Below are positions 1-7,600 of a stretch of DNA of 64,000 nt, piece by piece. The stretch is from positions 2,170,001 to 2,234,000 of the forward strand of contig CAVYPZ010000003.1 in assembly GCA_963770535.1 (NCBI GenBank). Direction: 5' to 3'. This DNA is from RYN-230 sp963770535 (GTDB lineage: Bacteria; Actinomycetota; Actinomycetes; Streptosporangiales; Streptosporangiaceae). The stretch's first letter is position 1. Every line of letters begins with the position of its first letter. A model generated the notes under the pieces. The model was not told the origin of the DNA, did no database searches, and saw only the letters and a program-made list of their open reading frames with translations. The translations under genes and the position numbers were made by a program.

Positions 1-68
1 GTGGTGCGCTCCAGCCAGCCGGTCGGGGCGAGCACCGCCCGCAGCGCAGCCACCTGGTCGGCATCCAT
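1..68 (-). CDS. N-terminal fragment of an unidentified protein
   Basis: An open frame runs off the left edge on the minus strand from an ATG at 68. It reads MDADQVAALRAVLAPTGW and continues. It would be divergent from the F420 oxidoreductase gene, with starts only about 10 bases apart if the GTG at 78 is used. Only 22 codons are visible and no clear ribosome binding site precedes it, so the family cannot be named; the opening vaguely resembles the N-terminus of FAD-linked oxidases, which is a guess. Confidence 0.3.
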   Translation of the reverse strand, partial: MDADQVAALRAVLAPTGWLERT

Positions 69-77
69 CGGCCCATC

Positions 78-800
78 GTGTCACGCCTGCCTGGGGTCTG
101 GCAGGATCAGGACATGGCCGCGGAGCAAGGATCTCCCACTGTGGACAAAGATGCCGCTGCCCTGATCGTGGCGGTCCTGGGGGGCACCGGCGATCAGGGG
201 CAGGGTCTCGCGTACCGGCTCGCCGCCGCGGGCAACCCGGTGATCATCGGGTCGCGGAGCGAGGAGCGTGCCCACGCGGCCGCGGCGGAACTGGGCGGCG
301 GAGGGATCCGCGGGATGGCAAACGCCGACGCGGCGCGCGAGGCCGACGTCGCGATCGTCGCGGTGCCCTGGGAAGGCCACCGGGACCTGCTGGCCTCGCT
401 GGCCGGGCCGCTGGCCGGCAAGATCGTGATCGACTGCGTCAACCCGATGGGGTTCGACCAGCGCGGGGCCTACCCGCTGCCGGTCCCCGAGGGCAGCGCC
501 GCGCAGCAGGCGGCCGCGGTGCTTCCGGACAGCCGCGTGGTGGGGGCGTTCCATCATGTGTCTGCGGTCGTGCTGATGGACCCGGAGGTCGAGTCGGTCG
601 ATCTCGACGTCATGGTGCTGGGTGACGACCGCGGGGCCACCGACCTGGTGCAGGCGCTGGCCGCGCGCATCCCGGGGGTCCGCGGCGTCTACGCGGGCCG
701 GCTGCGCAACTGCGGCCAGGTCGAGGCGCTGACCTGCAACCTCGTGTCGGTCAACCGCCGCTACAAGGCCCACGCGGGCCTGCGCATCACCGACATCTGA
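78..800 (+). CDS. npdG: F420H2:NADP+ oxidoreductase (NPDG family)
   Basis: Transfers hydride between reduced coenzyme F420 and NADP+ in the cytoplasm. The Rossmann glycine motif GGTGDQGQG lies near residues 35-43, followed by an arginine/serine pair (IIGSRSEER) that fits NADP phosphate binding. Later conserved pieces are VAIVAVPWEGH, KIVIDCVNPMGFD and the FHHVSA segment. Length (240 residues) is close to the family norm of about 210-240. The GTG at 78 gives the longest form; an in-frame ATG at 114 would remove 12 poorly conserved residues and is equally plausible. The gene is monocistronic, followed by about 200 bases of G/C-rich imperfect repeats. Known family function; the direction of catalysis here is not shown by sequence. 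Confidence 0.85.
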   Translation: MSRLPGVWQDQDMAAEQGSPTVDKDAAALIVAVLGGTGDQGQGLAYRLAAAGNPVIIGSRSEERAHAAAAELGGGGIRGMANADAAREADVAIVAVPWEGHRDLLASLAGPLAGKIVIDCVNPMGFDQRGAYPLPVPEGSAAQQAAAVLPDSRVVGAFHHVSAVVLMDPEVESVDLDVMVLGDDRGATDLVQALAARIPGVRGVYAGRLRNCGQVEALTCNLVSVNRRYKAHAGLRITDI

Positions 801-953
801 CCCGGCCCGGCGCCGGTTCCCGGGCGGCCCGGTCCCGGGGCGGCCCGGAACCGGGACGGCCCGGAACCGGGGCGGCCCGCGCCCGGGCGGGCGTGAGCCG
901 GGGGTGCGGTTTTCGTTGCGGAGGAAAAGCGGGTGGCGCGCGGGCCGCAGCGT
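801..953 (+). repeat. G/C-rich imperfect tandem repeats
   Basis: Between npdG and the Clp_N gene the sequence is made of imperfect repeats of CGGCCCGGAACCGGG-like units (about 815-880). It may fold and act as a terminator for npdG, but no U-tract follows. No gene is seen here. Confidence 0.4.
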
Positions 954-997
954 CAATCTAACCTTGACGATCGACGCTGGTCAACCTAGCCTTGACG
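954..997 (+). promoter_or_regulatory. Leaderless sigma70-type promoter with tandem 16-bp repeats
   Basis: Two direct repeats, CAATCTAACCTTGACG (954-969) and CAACCTAGCCTTGACG (982-997), match at 14 of 16 positions and are spaced 28 bases apart. The first supplies a -35 TTGACG (964-969); TAGCCT (987-992) sits exactly 17 bases downstream as a -10. Transcription would then start at about 999, the A of the ATG, giving a leaderless mRNA. The repeats overlap both promoter elements and could be an operator, perhaps for the encoded HTH protein itself (inference). Confidence 0.6.
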
Positions 998-998
998 C

Positions 999-1766
999 AT
1001 GACGTCCTCGCCCCTCTCGCTCGACACGCTGATCACGTTCGTGAAGGCGCAGCGCCGCGCAGGCTCACCGCTGGACAACCTCTCCGACGCGGTCAGGGTG
1101 TCGGCTGAGCTGAGTGACCAGGCCGACTCGCTGATCGGCCACTTCGTGGACCAGGCCCGGCGCTCCGGGGCCTCGTGGAGCCAGATCGGCGCCAGCATGG
1201 GCGTCAGCAAGCAGGCGGCCCAGCAGCGGTTCGTGCCCCGTGGCCCGGTCCAGATGCCGCACGTCCCGGGCGACTTCTCACGCTTCACCCAGCGGGCCCG
1301 CCACGTGCTCGCCGCGGCCGAGGACCTGGCGCAGGCCGCGGACGTGGCGGTGATCTGCCCGGAGCACCTCGCGGTCGGGTTGCTGGCGGAACCGGAAGGG
1401 ATCGCCGCCAGGGCCATAGCCGCCCTCGGCGTCAGCGCCGGGCAACTGCGCTCCGCGTTCGGGCTGCCGGACCTGGCGGGGACGGAGAACGCGCCAGCCG
1501 GGAAGCCGGCCGGGGGCGGCCCGGCCCCCGCGCGGGTGCCGCTCGGGCCGGGTGCGATCGCGACGCTGAAGGGGGCGCTGCGGTCGGCGCTGCACCGCGG
1601 GCACAATTACATCGGCACCGAGCACATCCTGCTCGCCCTGGCCGGCGAGGACGACGCCACCGCGGCCACCCTGGAGCGCCTCGGCATCACTAAGGCCGGG
1701 GTGAACGAGCAGATCAGGGTGCTGTTCGCGGAGATCGCGGCCAGCCGGCCCGGCTCAGGTGCCTAG
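999..1766 (+). CDS. HTH and Clp N-terminal (Clp_N) domain protein
   Basis: A 255-residue cytoplasmic protein. Residues about 59-78 (SWSQIGASMGVSKQAAQQRF) form a helix-turn-helix of the type found in small actinobacterial regulators. Two Clp_N repeats follow, around 90-150 (RHVLAAAEDLAQ...CPEHLAVGLLAEPEGIAARAI) and 185-245 (HNYIGTEHILLALAGEDDATAATLERLGI). In ClpA/ClpC these repeats bind adaptors and substrates, but no AAA+ ATPase domain follows, so this is a stand-alone regulator-like protein and not an unfoldase. The ATG at 999 coincides with the predicted transcription start, hence no ribosome binding site. Its 3' end overlaps the convergent lipoprotein gene by 12 bases. The target is unknown. 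Confidence 0.75.
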   Translation: MTSSPLSLDTLITFVKAQRRAGSPLDNLSDAVRVSAELSDQADSLIGHFVDQARRSGASWSQIGASMGVSKQAAQQRFVPRGPVQMPHVPGDFSRFTQRARHVLAAAEDLAQAADVAVICPEHLAVGLLAEPEGIAARAIAALGVSAGQLRSAFGLPDLAGTENAPAGKPAGGGPAPARVPLGPGAIATLKGALRSALHRGHNYIGTEHILLALAGEDDATAATLERLGITKAGVNEQIRVLFAEIAASRPGSGA

Positions 1767-2501
1767 GACCTGGATCCCGGGCCGGAGCCGCGAGAAAACC
1801 GGCTCGTACGGCACCTGCTTCTCGGTGGCCAGCGTCACGTAGCAGGTCCGGCCGGCCGGGGCCGCGATCGCGTACTGCAATGCGGTGACCGAGGCCGTGC
1901 CCACGCTCATCTGGTTGTAGACCAGCACCGCGGTGCGGCCGTCCACGGTGGTCTGGCCGAGCTGGGCGTTGCTGGAGTTGACCGCCGTGAATTCCTGCTC
2001 GGCGAGCGTGTTCAGGCCGGTCAGCGCGTTGGTCCCCGGCGGGAGGCCGGACGCCGCGCAGCTGAGCGACACGACCGCCTGGTAGCCGGAGCCGCCGGAC
2101 GGGCCGGGATCGGCCAGGGTCACCGACCCGGGGTGGCCCCAGCCCGGCAGGACCGCGTTCAGGACCGGGGGCTTGAGCTGCCCGAGCCCGACCGCGTGCA
2201 GGGCGCCCGGGCGGGCCGCCGGGGCCAGCGTCACCCACCGTGCCGGGACCGCCATCCGTATCCCCTGGGCCGCGCCCCCGGCCCACTTCCGGCCGGCGGG
2301 CAGCGGGGCGGGCCCGCTGAGCGGCTTGCTGACCGCGGCGTACATGGCCTGCTCCGCCTGGGTTGACCGGCTGCTCCCGCCGGAGCAGCCGGTGACGGCC
2401 ACGGCGAGGCAGGCGGCGAGCGCCGATACCGGGAGCAGGGCCGGCGTGCGCCTCACCGGCATGCGCCTCACCGGCATGCGCCTCACCAAGATGCGCCTCA
2501 T
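1755..2501 (-). CDS. Putative lipoprotein, function unknown
   Basis: A 248-residue secreted lipoprotein. The N-terminus is arginine-rich, then hydrophobic (ALLPVSALAACLAVA), ending in the lipobox VTGC with the acylated cysteine at residue 39. The mature part is serine/glycine-rich at first and then a compact domain with a cysteine pair (SLSCAASG and GRTCYV) that could form a disulfide; I do not recognise the family. GGAGG lies 7 bases before the ATG at 2501. The signal peptide n-region is encoded by a 15-bp tandem repeat (2446-2505), which creates extra in-frame starts at residues 9 and 14. The gene is convergent with the Clp_N gene. Confidence 0.7.
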   Translation of the reverse strand: MRRILVRRMPVRRMPVRRTPALLPVSALAACLAVAVTGCSGGSSRSTQAEQAMYAAVSKPLSGPAPLPAGRKWAGGAAQGIRMAVPARWVTLAPAARPGALHAVGLGQLKPPVLNAVLPGWGHPGSVTLADPGPSGGSGYQAVVSLSCAASGLPPGTNALTGLNTLAEQEFTAVNSSNAQLGQTTVDGRTAVLVYNQMSVGTASVTALQYAIAAPAGRTCYVTLATEKQVPYEPVFSRLRPGIQVLGT

Positions 2502-2505
2502 CAGT
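2446..2505. repeat. 15-bp tandem repeat x4 inside lipoprotein signal peptide
   Basis: Four units of about RTGCGCCTCACCGGC at 2446, 2461, 2476 and 2491, the last diverged. They encode the repeated VRRMP motif of the lipoprotein n-region, so the unit length keeps the frame. Confidence 0.8.
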
Positions 2506-2693
2506 GAGCCTCCGGGGATACCGCGCAGACCCCCGGGGAATTCCGCGCACCAGACTGGCGCCAGAAGTCTAAGTGGCCGGAACGGATATATGCGCCCGAA
2601 CAGGTCATCGCGGGCAGGGTGACCGCCAGGGCCCGGCCCGCTCGTGCCCCGGCGGCCAGGGCCGGCCGGGGCATCCGCGGGCGAGCGGGCTGA

Positions 2694-3599
2694 TCAGCGA
2701 TAAGAGTTCTCCTCGGCCGGGAACCGGCCGCCGGCCACCTCCTCCGCGAACGACTGCGCGGCCCGGCCGAGCACGCCGGCCACGTCCGCGTAGCGCTTGA
2801 CGAACTTCGGGGTCCGCGGGGACAACCCGGCCATGTCCTGCCACACGAGCACCTGCGCGTCGCAGTCCGGGCCGGCGCCGATCCCGATGGTGGGAATGGA
2901 GACCGTCGCGGTCACCCGGGCCGCGAGCTCCGCGGGCACGCACTCGAGCACGACCGCGAACGCGCCCGCCATCTCCAGGGCCTTCGCGTCCTGGAGCAGC
3001 TGCTCACCATCCTCGCCCCGGCCCTGCACCCGGTAACCACCGAACACGTTGACCGACTGCGGCGTGAGACCCAGGTGCCCCATGACCGGGATGCCGGCCG
3101 CGACCAGTTCCTCGGCCTGATGGACCACCCGGCGGCCGCCCTCCAGCTTGACCGCGTGCGCGCCGGCCTCCTTGAGGAACCTGATCCCCGCCGCGAGCGC
3201 CGCCCCGGGCGACGCCTGGTACGAGCCGAACGGCAGGTCGGCGACGACGAGGGCCCGGCTGGTGCCCCGGACCACGGCCGCGGTCAGCGGGATGAGCTCG
3301 TCGATGGTGACCGGGATCGTCGTGTCGTGACCGAAGACAACCATCCCGGCGGAGTCGCCAACCAGGAGCACCGGGATGCCCGCCTCGTCGAACACGTGCG
3401 CGGTCAGCGCGTCGTAGGCGGTGAGCATGGGCCACTTCTCGCCGCGGGCCTTGGCCTTGGCCAGGTCGTTGACGGTCACCCGGCGGGTGGCGCGGCCGCC
3501 GTAGAGGGGCTCGCTGGCCGGCCGGCGGGCGTCGGGGGCTGGTGCACTGGTCCGCGTCTCGGTAGCGGCCGTGCCCGGGCCCCCAGGGGAATCATTCAT
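2694..3599 (-). CDS. panB: 3-methyl-2-oxobutanoate hydroxymethyltransferase
   Basis: First step of the pantothenate branch: moves a hydroxymethyl group from 5,10-methylenetetrahydrofolate to 2-oxoisovalerate, giving ketopantoate. Family signatures are present: LTAYDALTAHVFDEAGIP, VLLVGDSAGMVVFGHDTT, the Mg-binding aspartates, VKLEGG, GIPVMGHLGLTPQSVN and TIGIGAGPDCDAQVLVWQD. The start at 3599 is chosen because GGAGGAA stands just upstream and residues from there match the usual N-terminal extension of actinobacterial PanB; length is 301 residues against the usual 270-290. It is the first gene seen of the conserved panB/nadE/glnA2/glnE neighbourhood. Divergent from the MFS pump, with a minisatellite and an operator between. 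Confidence 0.93.
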   Translation of the reverse strand: MNDSPGGPGTAATETRTSAPAPDARRPASEPLYGGRATRRVTVNDLAKAKARGEKWPMLTAYDALTAHVFDEAGIPVLLVGDSAGMVVFGHDTTIPVTIDELIPLTAAVVRGTSRALVVADLPFGSYQASPGAALAAGIRFLKEAGAHAVKLEGGRRVVHQAEELVAAGIPVMGHLGLTPQSVNVFGGYRVQGRGEDGEQLLQDAKALEMAGAFAVVLECVPAELAARVTATVSIPTIGIGAGPDCDAQVLVWQDMAGLSPRTPKFVKRYADVAGVLGRAAQSFAEEVAGGRFPAEENSYR

Positions 3600-3700
3600 C
3601 CTGGGTTCCTCCAGTCTCGTGGCACCGTTGCGGCGTCCCCGGACCGTTCGATCATGACATGCCCAGGGCGCCGGAGATAGCCCCCGTCCCGGCGGTGTTC

Positions 3701-3778
3701 GGCGGGGGTGTTCGGCGGGGGTGTCCGGCGGGGGTGTCCGGCGGGGGTGTTCCGCGGGGGTGTCCGGCGGGGGTGTCC
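3701..3778. repeat. 13-bp minisatellite, six full copies
   Basis: CGGCGGGGGTGTY repeats six times without gaps (3701, 3714, 3727, 3740, 3753, 3766), with degenerate units on both sides (about 3691 and 3779). It lies in the divergent panB/MFS intergenic region. The G-rich plus strand could form G-quadruplex-like structures; copy number is probably variable. Confidence 0.85.
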
Positions 3779-3831
3779 GGCGGCGGGCGCCGGGCCCCGG
3801 GAAAAATCCTCCGGGCACCGGGAATCTTTTA

Positions 3832-3854
3832 CGATACGGTCGAGTTCCGTATCG
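3832..3854. promoter_or_regulatory. Palindromic operator, likely for the TetR regulator
   Basis: Perfect inverted repeat CGATACGG (3832-3839) and CCGTATCG (3847-3854) with a 7-base spacer. A TACGAT hexamer (3830-3835) could be the -10 of the MFS promoter and overlaps the left arm. Size and symmetry fit a TetR-family operator, and a TetR gene is cotranscribed downstream of the pump. Confidence 0.65.
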
Positions 3855-3974
3855 ATAGCTTCCCCGGCGCGGCGCCGCGCCGGGACACGTGCCGGCGGGG
3901 CCGCCTGCCGGGCCATACGCACCATGGGGAACGCCGCCATCCGCGACGGCCTTCCCTCTCACCAGAAGGACGTT

Positions 3975-5755
3975 ATGGATCACCGCAACGCTCGATCCGC
4001 CGCCGGGCAGCCGGCCGCAGGTCCATCCGGCACGCCGGCCGCCCTGAGCCGGGCCGCCGATGCCGCTGCTGACCGCATCTACCGCCGCCGGTGGGCCATC
4101 CTCGGCGTGCTGGTCGTCAGCCTCATCGCCATCGTGCTCGACAACACGGTGCTGAACGTCGCGCTCAAGACCATCGCCGAGCCCAAGCCGGCGGCCTGGG
4201 TGCCAGCCAGAGCCAGCTCGAGTGGGGCATCAACTCCTACACGCTGGTGTTCGCCGGCCTGCTGTTCACCTTCGGGGTGATCGGCGACCGGATCGGCCGC
4301 AAGAAGATGCTGATGTTCGGCATGGCCGCGTTCGGCGTGTTCTCGCTGATCACCGCCTATTCACGCAACCCGGATCAGCTGATCTTCGCGCGGGCCGCCA
4401 TGGGCCTCGGCGCGGCGGCCGTGATGCCGCAGACGCTGTCCATCATCTCCAACGTGTTCGACCCCCGCGAGCGCGCCAAGGCCATCGGCATCTGGGCCAC
4501 CGCCGTCGGCATCGGCGTGGCGATCGGCCCGATCGTGGGCGGCCTGCTGCTGGCCCACTTCTGGTGGGGCAGCGTCTTCCTGATCAACGTCCCGCTGACC
4601 GCGGCCGGCGTGCTGGCCATCCTGCTCCTCGTCCCTGAGTCGCGGAACCCCAACCCGGGCCGGATCGACTACCTGGGCGTGCTGATGTCCATCGTCGGCC
4701 TGGTCCTCGTGGTGTACGGCATCATCCAGGGCGGCGAGAAGGGCACCTGGATCCACTGGGACGTGCTCGGCATCACCGTCGCGGGACTCGCTGTGCTGGC
4801 CCTGTTCGGCTGGTATGAGACCCGGCTGTCGCACCCGTCGCTGGACGTGAAGCTCTTCCGTGACCCGCGGCTGTCGTCCGCGGTGGGCGCGCTCGGGCTG
4901 GTCTTCTTCGGCATGATGGGCGCGCTGTTCTTCCTCAGCTTCTACCTGCAGAGCGTGCGCGGGTACAGCCCGCTGGACGCGGGGCTGCTGACGCTGCCGT
5001 TCGCGGCGGGCCAGATGCTGATGGCGCCGCGCAGCGCCCGGCTGGTCAGGCGGTACGGCACCAAGGCCGTGGCCGCCACGGGGCTGATCACCGTGGCCAT
5101 CGCGCTGGGCGGGTACCTGCTGCTCGGCGTGAGCACCCCGATCTGGATCCTGGGTGTCATCTTCTTCATCCAGGGCGCGGGCATGGGCACCGTGATGCCC
5201 CCGGCCACCGAGGCCGTCATGTCCGTGGTGCCCCGGGAACGGGCCGGCTCCGGCTCGGCGCTGACCAACACCGCCCGCCAGGTCGCAGGGGCACTTGGCG
5301 TCGCGGTCCTGGGCTCCATCCTGGCCCAGGTCTACCGTGGCCAGCTCAGCCCGCACCTGACCGCTCTGCCCGCCTCCGCTCGCAGCGCCGCAACGGGCTC
5401 CATCACCGCCACTGACACCGTGGCCGCCAGGCTGGGTCACGCGGGACTGCGCCTCGACCAGTTCGGTGACGCCGCCTTCGTGCATGCGATGCATGTCACC
5501 ACGGCCATCTCCGCGGTGATCACCCTGATCGGCGCGCTGGTCGTGCTGATCTGGATGCCCGGCCGCCCGGCTGCGCAGACCAGCGCCGCCCAGGCTGAGC
5601 CGGCTGGCGCGGATGTGGCTGCCGTTGACGTGGCTGCCGCGGACCGGGGCGCCGCGGATGCTGGCCAGCCTGTCCCGGCTCACCGGGTGGCTGCCGTGGA
5701 CGTCCCGGCGGAGGTCCCGGCTGGGGTCGCCGCCGAGGCCGGTGTGGAAAGCTAG
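3975..5755 (+). pseudogene. DHA2-type MFS drug:H+ antiporter, frameshifted
   Basis: A 14-helix EmrB/QacA-type multidrug exporter, about 593 residues once the frame is restored. It begins at ATG 3975 (AGAAGGA just upstream). The N-terminal helix and DNTVLNVALKTIAEPKPA are in one frame; GASQSQLEWGINSYTLVFAG and the rest (GDRIGRKK motif A, ARAAMGLGAAAVMPQTL, GPIVGG motif C) are in another. The break is at 4191-4196, where one G appears to be missing from GCGGCCTGGG. Everything else is intact, so a sequencing or assembly error is as likely as decay; translation from an internal start would lose helix 1. The C-terminal 60 residues are an alanine/aspartate-rich repeat tail. The TetR gene follows 4 bases after the stop. 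Confidence 0.8.
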
Positions 5756-5759
5756 GATC

Positions 5760-6413
5760 ATGGCCGCATCTCACGCCAGCACCGTCGTTGAGCATCCCGC
5801 GGGGACCGGGCCGGACAGCCCGGGCCCCGCGGCCCGGCCCCGCCGCCCGGGCCGCCCCCGCAGCGCCGAGGCCGAACGCGCGATCATCGACGCCGCGCTC
5901 TGCGTGTTCGCGGAGCACGGCGTGGAGGGCCTGTGCATCGAGAAGGTGGCGGCCAAAGCCGGCGTGGGCAAGGCGACTATCTACCGCCGCTGGCCGGGCA
6001 AGGAAGACCTGCTCCTGGACGCGCTGGCCGCGCTGAAGGCCCCCCTGCCGGAGCCGCGCGGCGAGTCGGTCCGTGACGACCTGATCGACCTGATGGAAAC
6101 CATGGCGGCCGACTATGCGGACCCCCGGCGGGCCAGGGAGTTCGCCCTGCTGCTCGGCGAGGGCGCCAAGTTCCCCCGGCTGATGGACAGATACACCGAG
6201 ACCGTGGTCGAGCCGCGCCGGGACGTGATCCGGTCGGTGCTGCGCCGCGGGGTGGCCTCCGGGGAACTGCGGCCGGACGTCGATCTCGAGGTGGCGCTGT
6301 TCATGCTGAGCGGTGCGATCATTGCCCGGGGCAAGCACCAGCCCGAGGGGATCTCCGCCGGCTACGCGCAGCGCGTGGTGGACGAGCTGCTCGCGGGCCT
6401 GACCCCCCGCTGA
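5760..6413 (+). CDS. TetR/AcrR family transcriptional regulator
   Basis: A 217-residue repressor. The N-terminal DNA-binding domain covers about residues 38-85: ERAIIDAALCVFAEHGVEG then IEKVAAKAGVGKATIYRRWPGKEDLL, a typical TetR helix-turn-helix. A disordered proline-rich leader precedes it and a ligand-binding C-terminal domain (TetR_C type, with VRDDLIDLMETMAADY) follows. Start ATG 5760 lies 4 bases after the MFS stop, so pump and regulator are one transcription unit. It most likely binds the palindrome at 3832-3854 and is relieved by a pump substrate (inference from arrangement). Confidence 0.88.
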   Translation: MAASHASTVVEHPAGTGPDSPGPAARPRRPGRPRSAEAERAIIDAALCVFAEHGVEGLCIEKVAAKAGVGKATIYRRWPGKEDLLLDALAALKAPLPEPRGESVRDDLIDLMETMAADYADPRRAREFALLLGEGAKFPRLMDRYTETVVEPRRDVIRSVLRRGVASGELRPDVDLEVALFMLSGAIIARGKHQPEGISAGYAQRVVDELLAGLTPR

Positions 6414-6539
6414 GCCTGCTCCCTCGGTCTGTTCCCCCAGCCCTGCAGTGCCCGCCAGCCCCGCCAGACTCCCAGCCGGCCCTGCCCGCCGGTCCTGGCC
6501 GCCGGCCCTGCCCGCCGGTCCTGCCCGCCGGCCCTTCCC

Positions 6540-6599
6540 GCCGCCGTGATCATGGGCTTACTGGGGCTCGAGCCCCAGTAAGCCCATGATCACGGCGGC
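6540..6599. repeat. Perfect 60-bp palindrome, repeated at 22043
   Basis: A fully self-complementary sequence with 30-base arms and no spacer, centred on CTCGAG; outer part CCGCCGTGATCATGGGC, inner part TTACTGGGGCTC. A diverged copy lies at 22043-22088 and shares the core TGATCATGGG and ACTGGGGCTCGAGCCCCAG. Both follow the stop of a plus-strand gene. It could be a terminator-like cruciform or a dispersed REP/MITE-like element. Confidence 0.8.
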
Positions 6600-6698
6600 T
6601 TGCGGCCCGGAAGGCGGCCCGGAAGGCGGGGCGAGCGCGGGCCATGCGGCGGGGCGGACCGCGGGAACGGGGTTGCGGGCGGTGGGAGACTGGGGGAT

Positions 6699-7529
6699 AT
6701 GCAACGCCGGTTCCGCCAGGTCAACGTGTTCTCCGCCACCCCCTTCGGGGGCAATCCCGTCGCGGTCGTGCTCGACTCCGAGGGGCTGAGCACCGGCGAC
6801 ATGCAGCGCTTCGCCAACTGGACCAACCTGTCCGAGACCACGTTCGTCGCCCCGCCGTCGAGTGACCAGGCGGACTACCAGGTCCGGATATTCACCCCAA
6901 GCCAGGAGTTGCCGTTCGCCGGCCACCCCACCCTGGGGACCTGCCACGCGTGGCTGGAGGCTGGCGGGAAGCCAGCCCTCCCGGAGGTGTTCGTGCAGGA
7001 ATGCGGCGTCGGCCTGGTCGAGATCCGCCAGGTCCCGGCCGGGCTGGCGTTCGCCGCGCCGCCGCTGATCCGGTCCGGGCCGGTCGACGAGCCACTCGCC
7101 GGGCACATCGCCGAGATCCTGGGCATCAGCCGGGCCGAGATCACCGACCTCGCCTGGGCGGACAACGGCCCCGGGTGGGTGGCCGTGCTGCTCCCCAGCG
7201 TGGAGGCCGTGCTCGCGCTGAGCCCCGGTGTGACCGACATGGACATCGGCGTGGTGGGCTGCTATCCGGCCGGCTCGCCGGAGGCCATCGAGGTCCGGGC
7301 GTTCTTCCCCGCCGGCGGTGCGACGGTCGAGGACCCGGTGACCGGCAGCCTGAACGCCTCGCTGGCGCAGTGGCTGGGGGACAGCGGGCGGGTCAGCGCG
7401 CCGTATGTCGCGAGACAGGGCACGGCGCTCGGCCGGTCCGGGCGGGTGCATGTCTTCCGCGAGGCCGGCGGCCGGATCTGGGTTGGCGGTGGCACCCTCA
7501 CCTGCGTGTCGGGGTACGCAGAACTTTAG
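6699..7529 (+). CDS. PhzF family isomerase-like protein
   Basis: Member of the diaminopimelate-epimerase-fold PhzF family; phenazine PhzF isomerises trans-2,3-dihydro-3-hydroxyanthranilate, but most homologues have unknown substrates. 276 residues. The catalytic glutamate is in NLSETTFV (E46), followed by FAGHPTLG (75-78) and the second-lobe VEDPVTGSLNASLAQW. These match an active enzyme. Start ATG 6699 follows a GGGGG stretch. No phenazine genes are nearby, so a phenazine role should not be assumed. A DUF2891 gene follows on the same strand. Confidence 0.82.
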   Translation: MQRRFRQVNVFSATPFGGNPVAVVLDSEGLSTGDMQRFANWTNLSETTFVAPPSSDQADYQVRIFTPSQELPFAGHPTLGTCHAWLEAGGKPALPEVFVQECGVGLVEIRQVPAGLAFAAPPLIRSGPVDEPLAGHIAEILGISRAEITDLAWADNGPGWVAVLLPSVEAVLALSPGVTDMDIGVVGCYPAGSPEAIEVRAFFPAGGATVEDPVTGSLNASLAQWLGDSGRVSAPYVARQGTALGRSGRVHVFREAGGRIWVGGGTLTCVSGYAEL

Positions 7530-7600
7530 GGGTAGGAGAGCCTCGTCCCGGGAATCCATCTCGTGGCACGCCAGACTCTCGGCAGGAGGCTTTGCAGACC

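Noticed and set aside
3701..3778. Possible CRISPR array
   Set aside because: Units of 13 bases are contiguous with no unique spacers.
4091..5755. Reading the MFS pump as a complete gene from ATG 4091
   Set aside because: The first 35 residues in that frame are Arg/Gln-rich nonsense, while the adjacent frame codes for the expected first helix; a one-base break explains it.
6699..7529. Phenazine biosynthesis cluster
   Set aside because: Only a PhzF-family protein is present; none of the other phenazine genes are nearby and the family is mostly of other functions.
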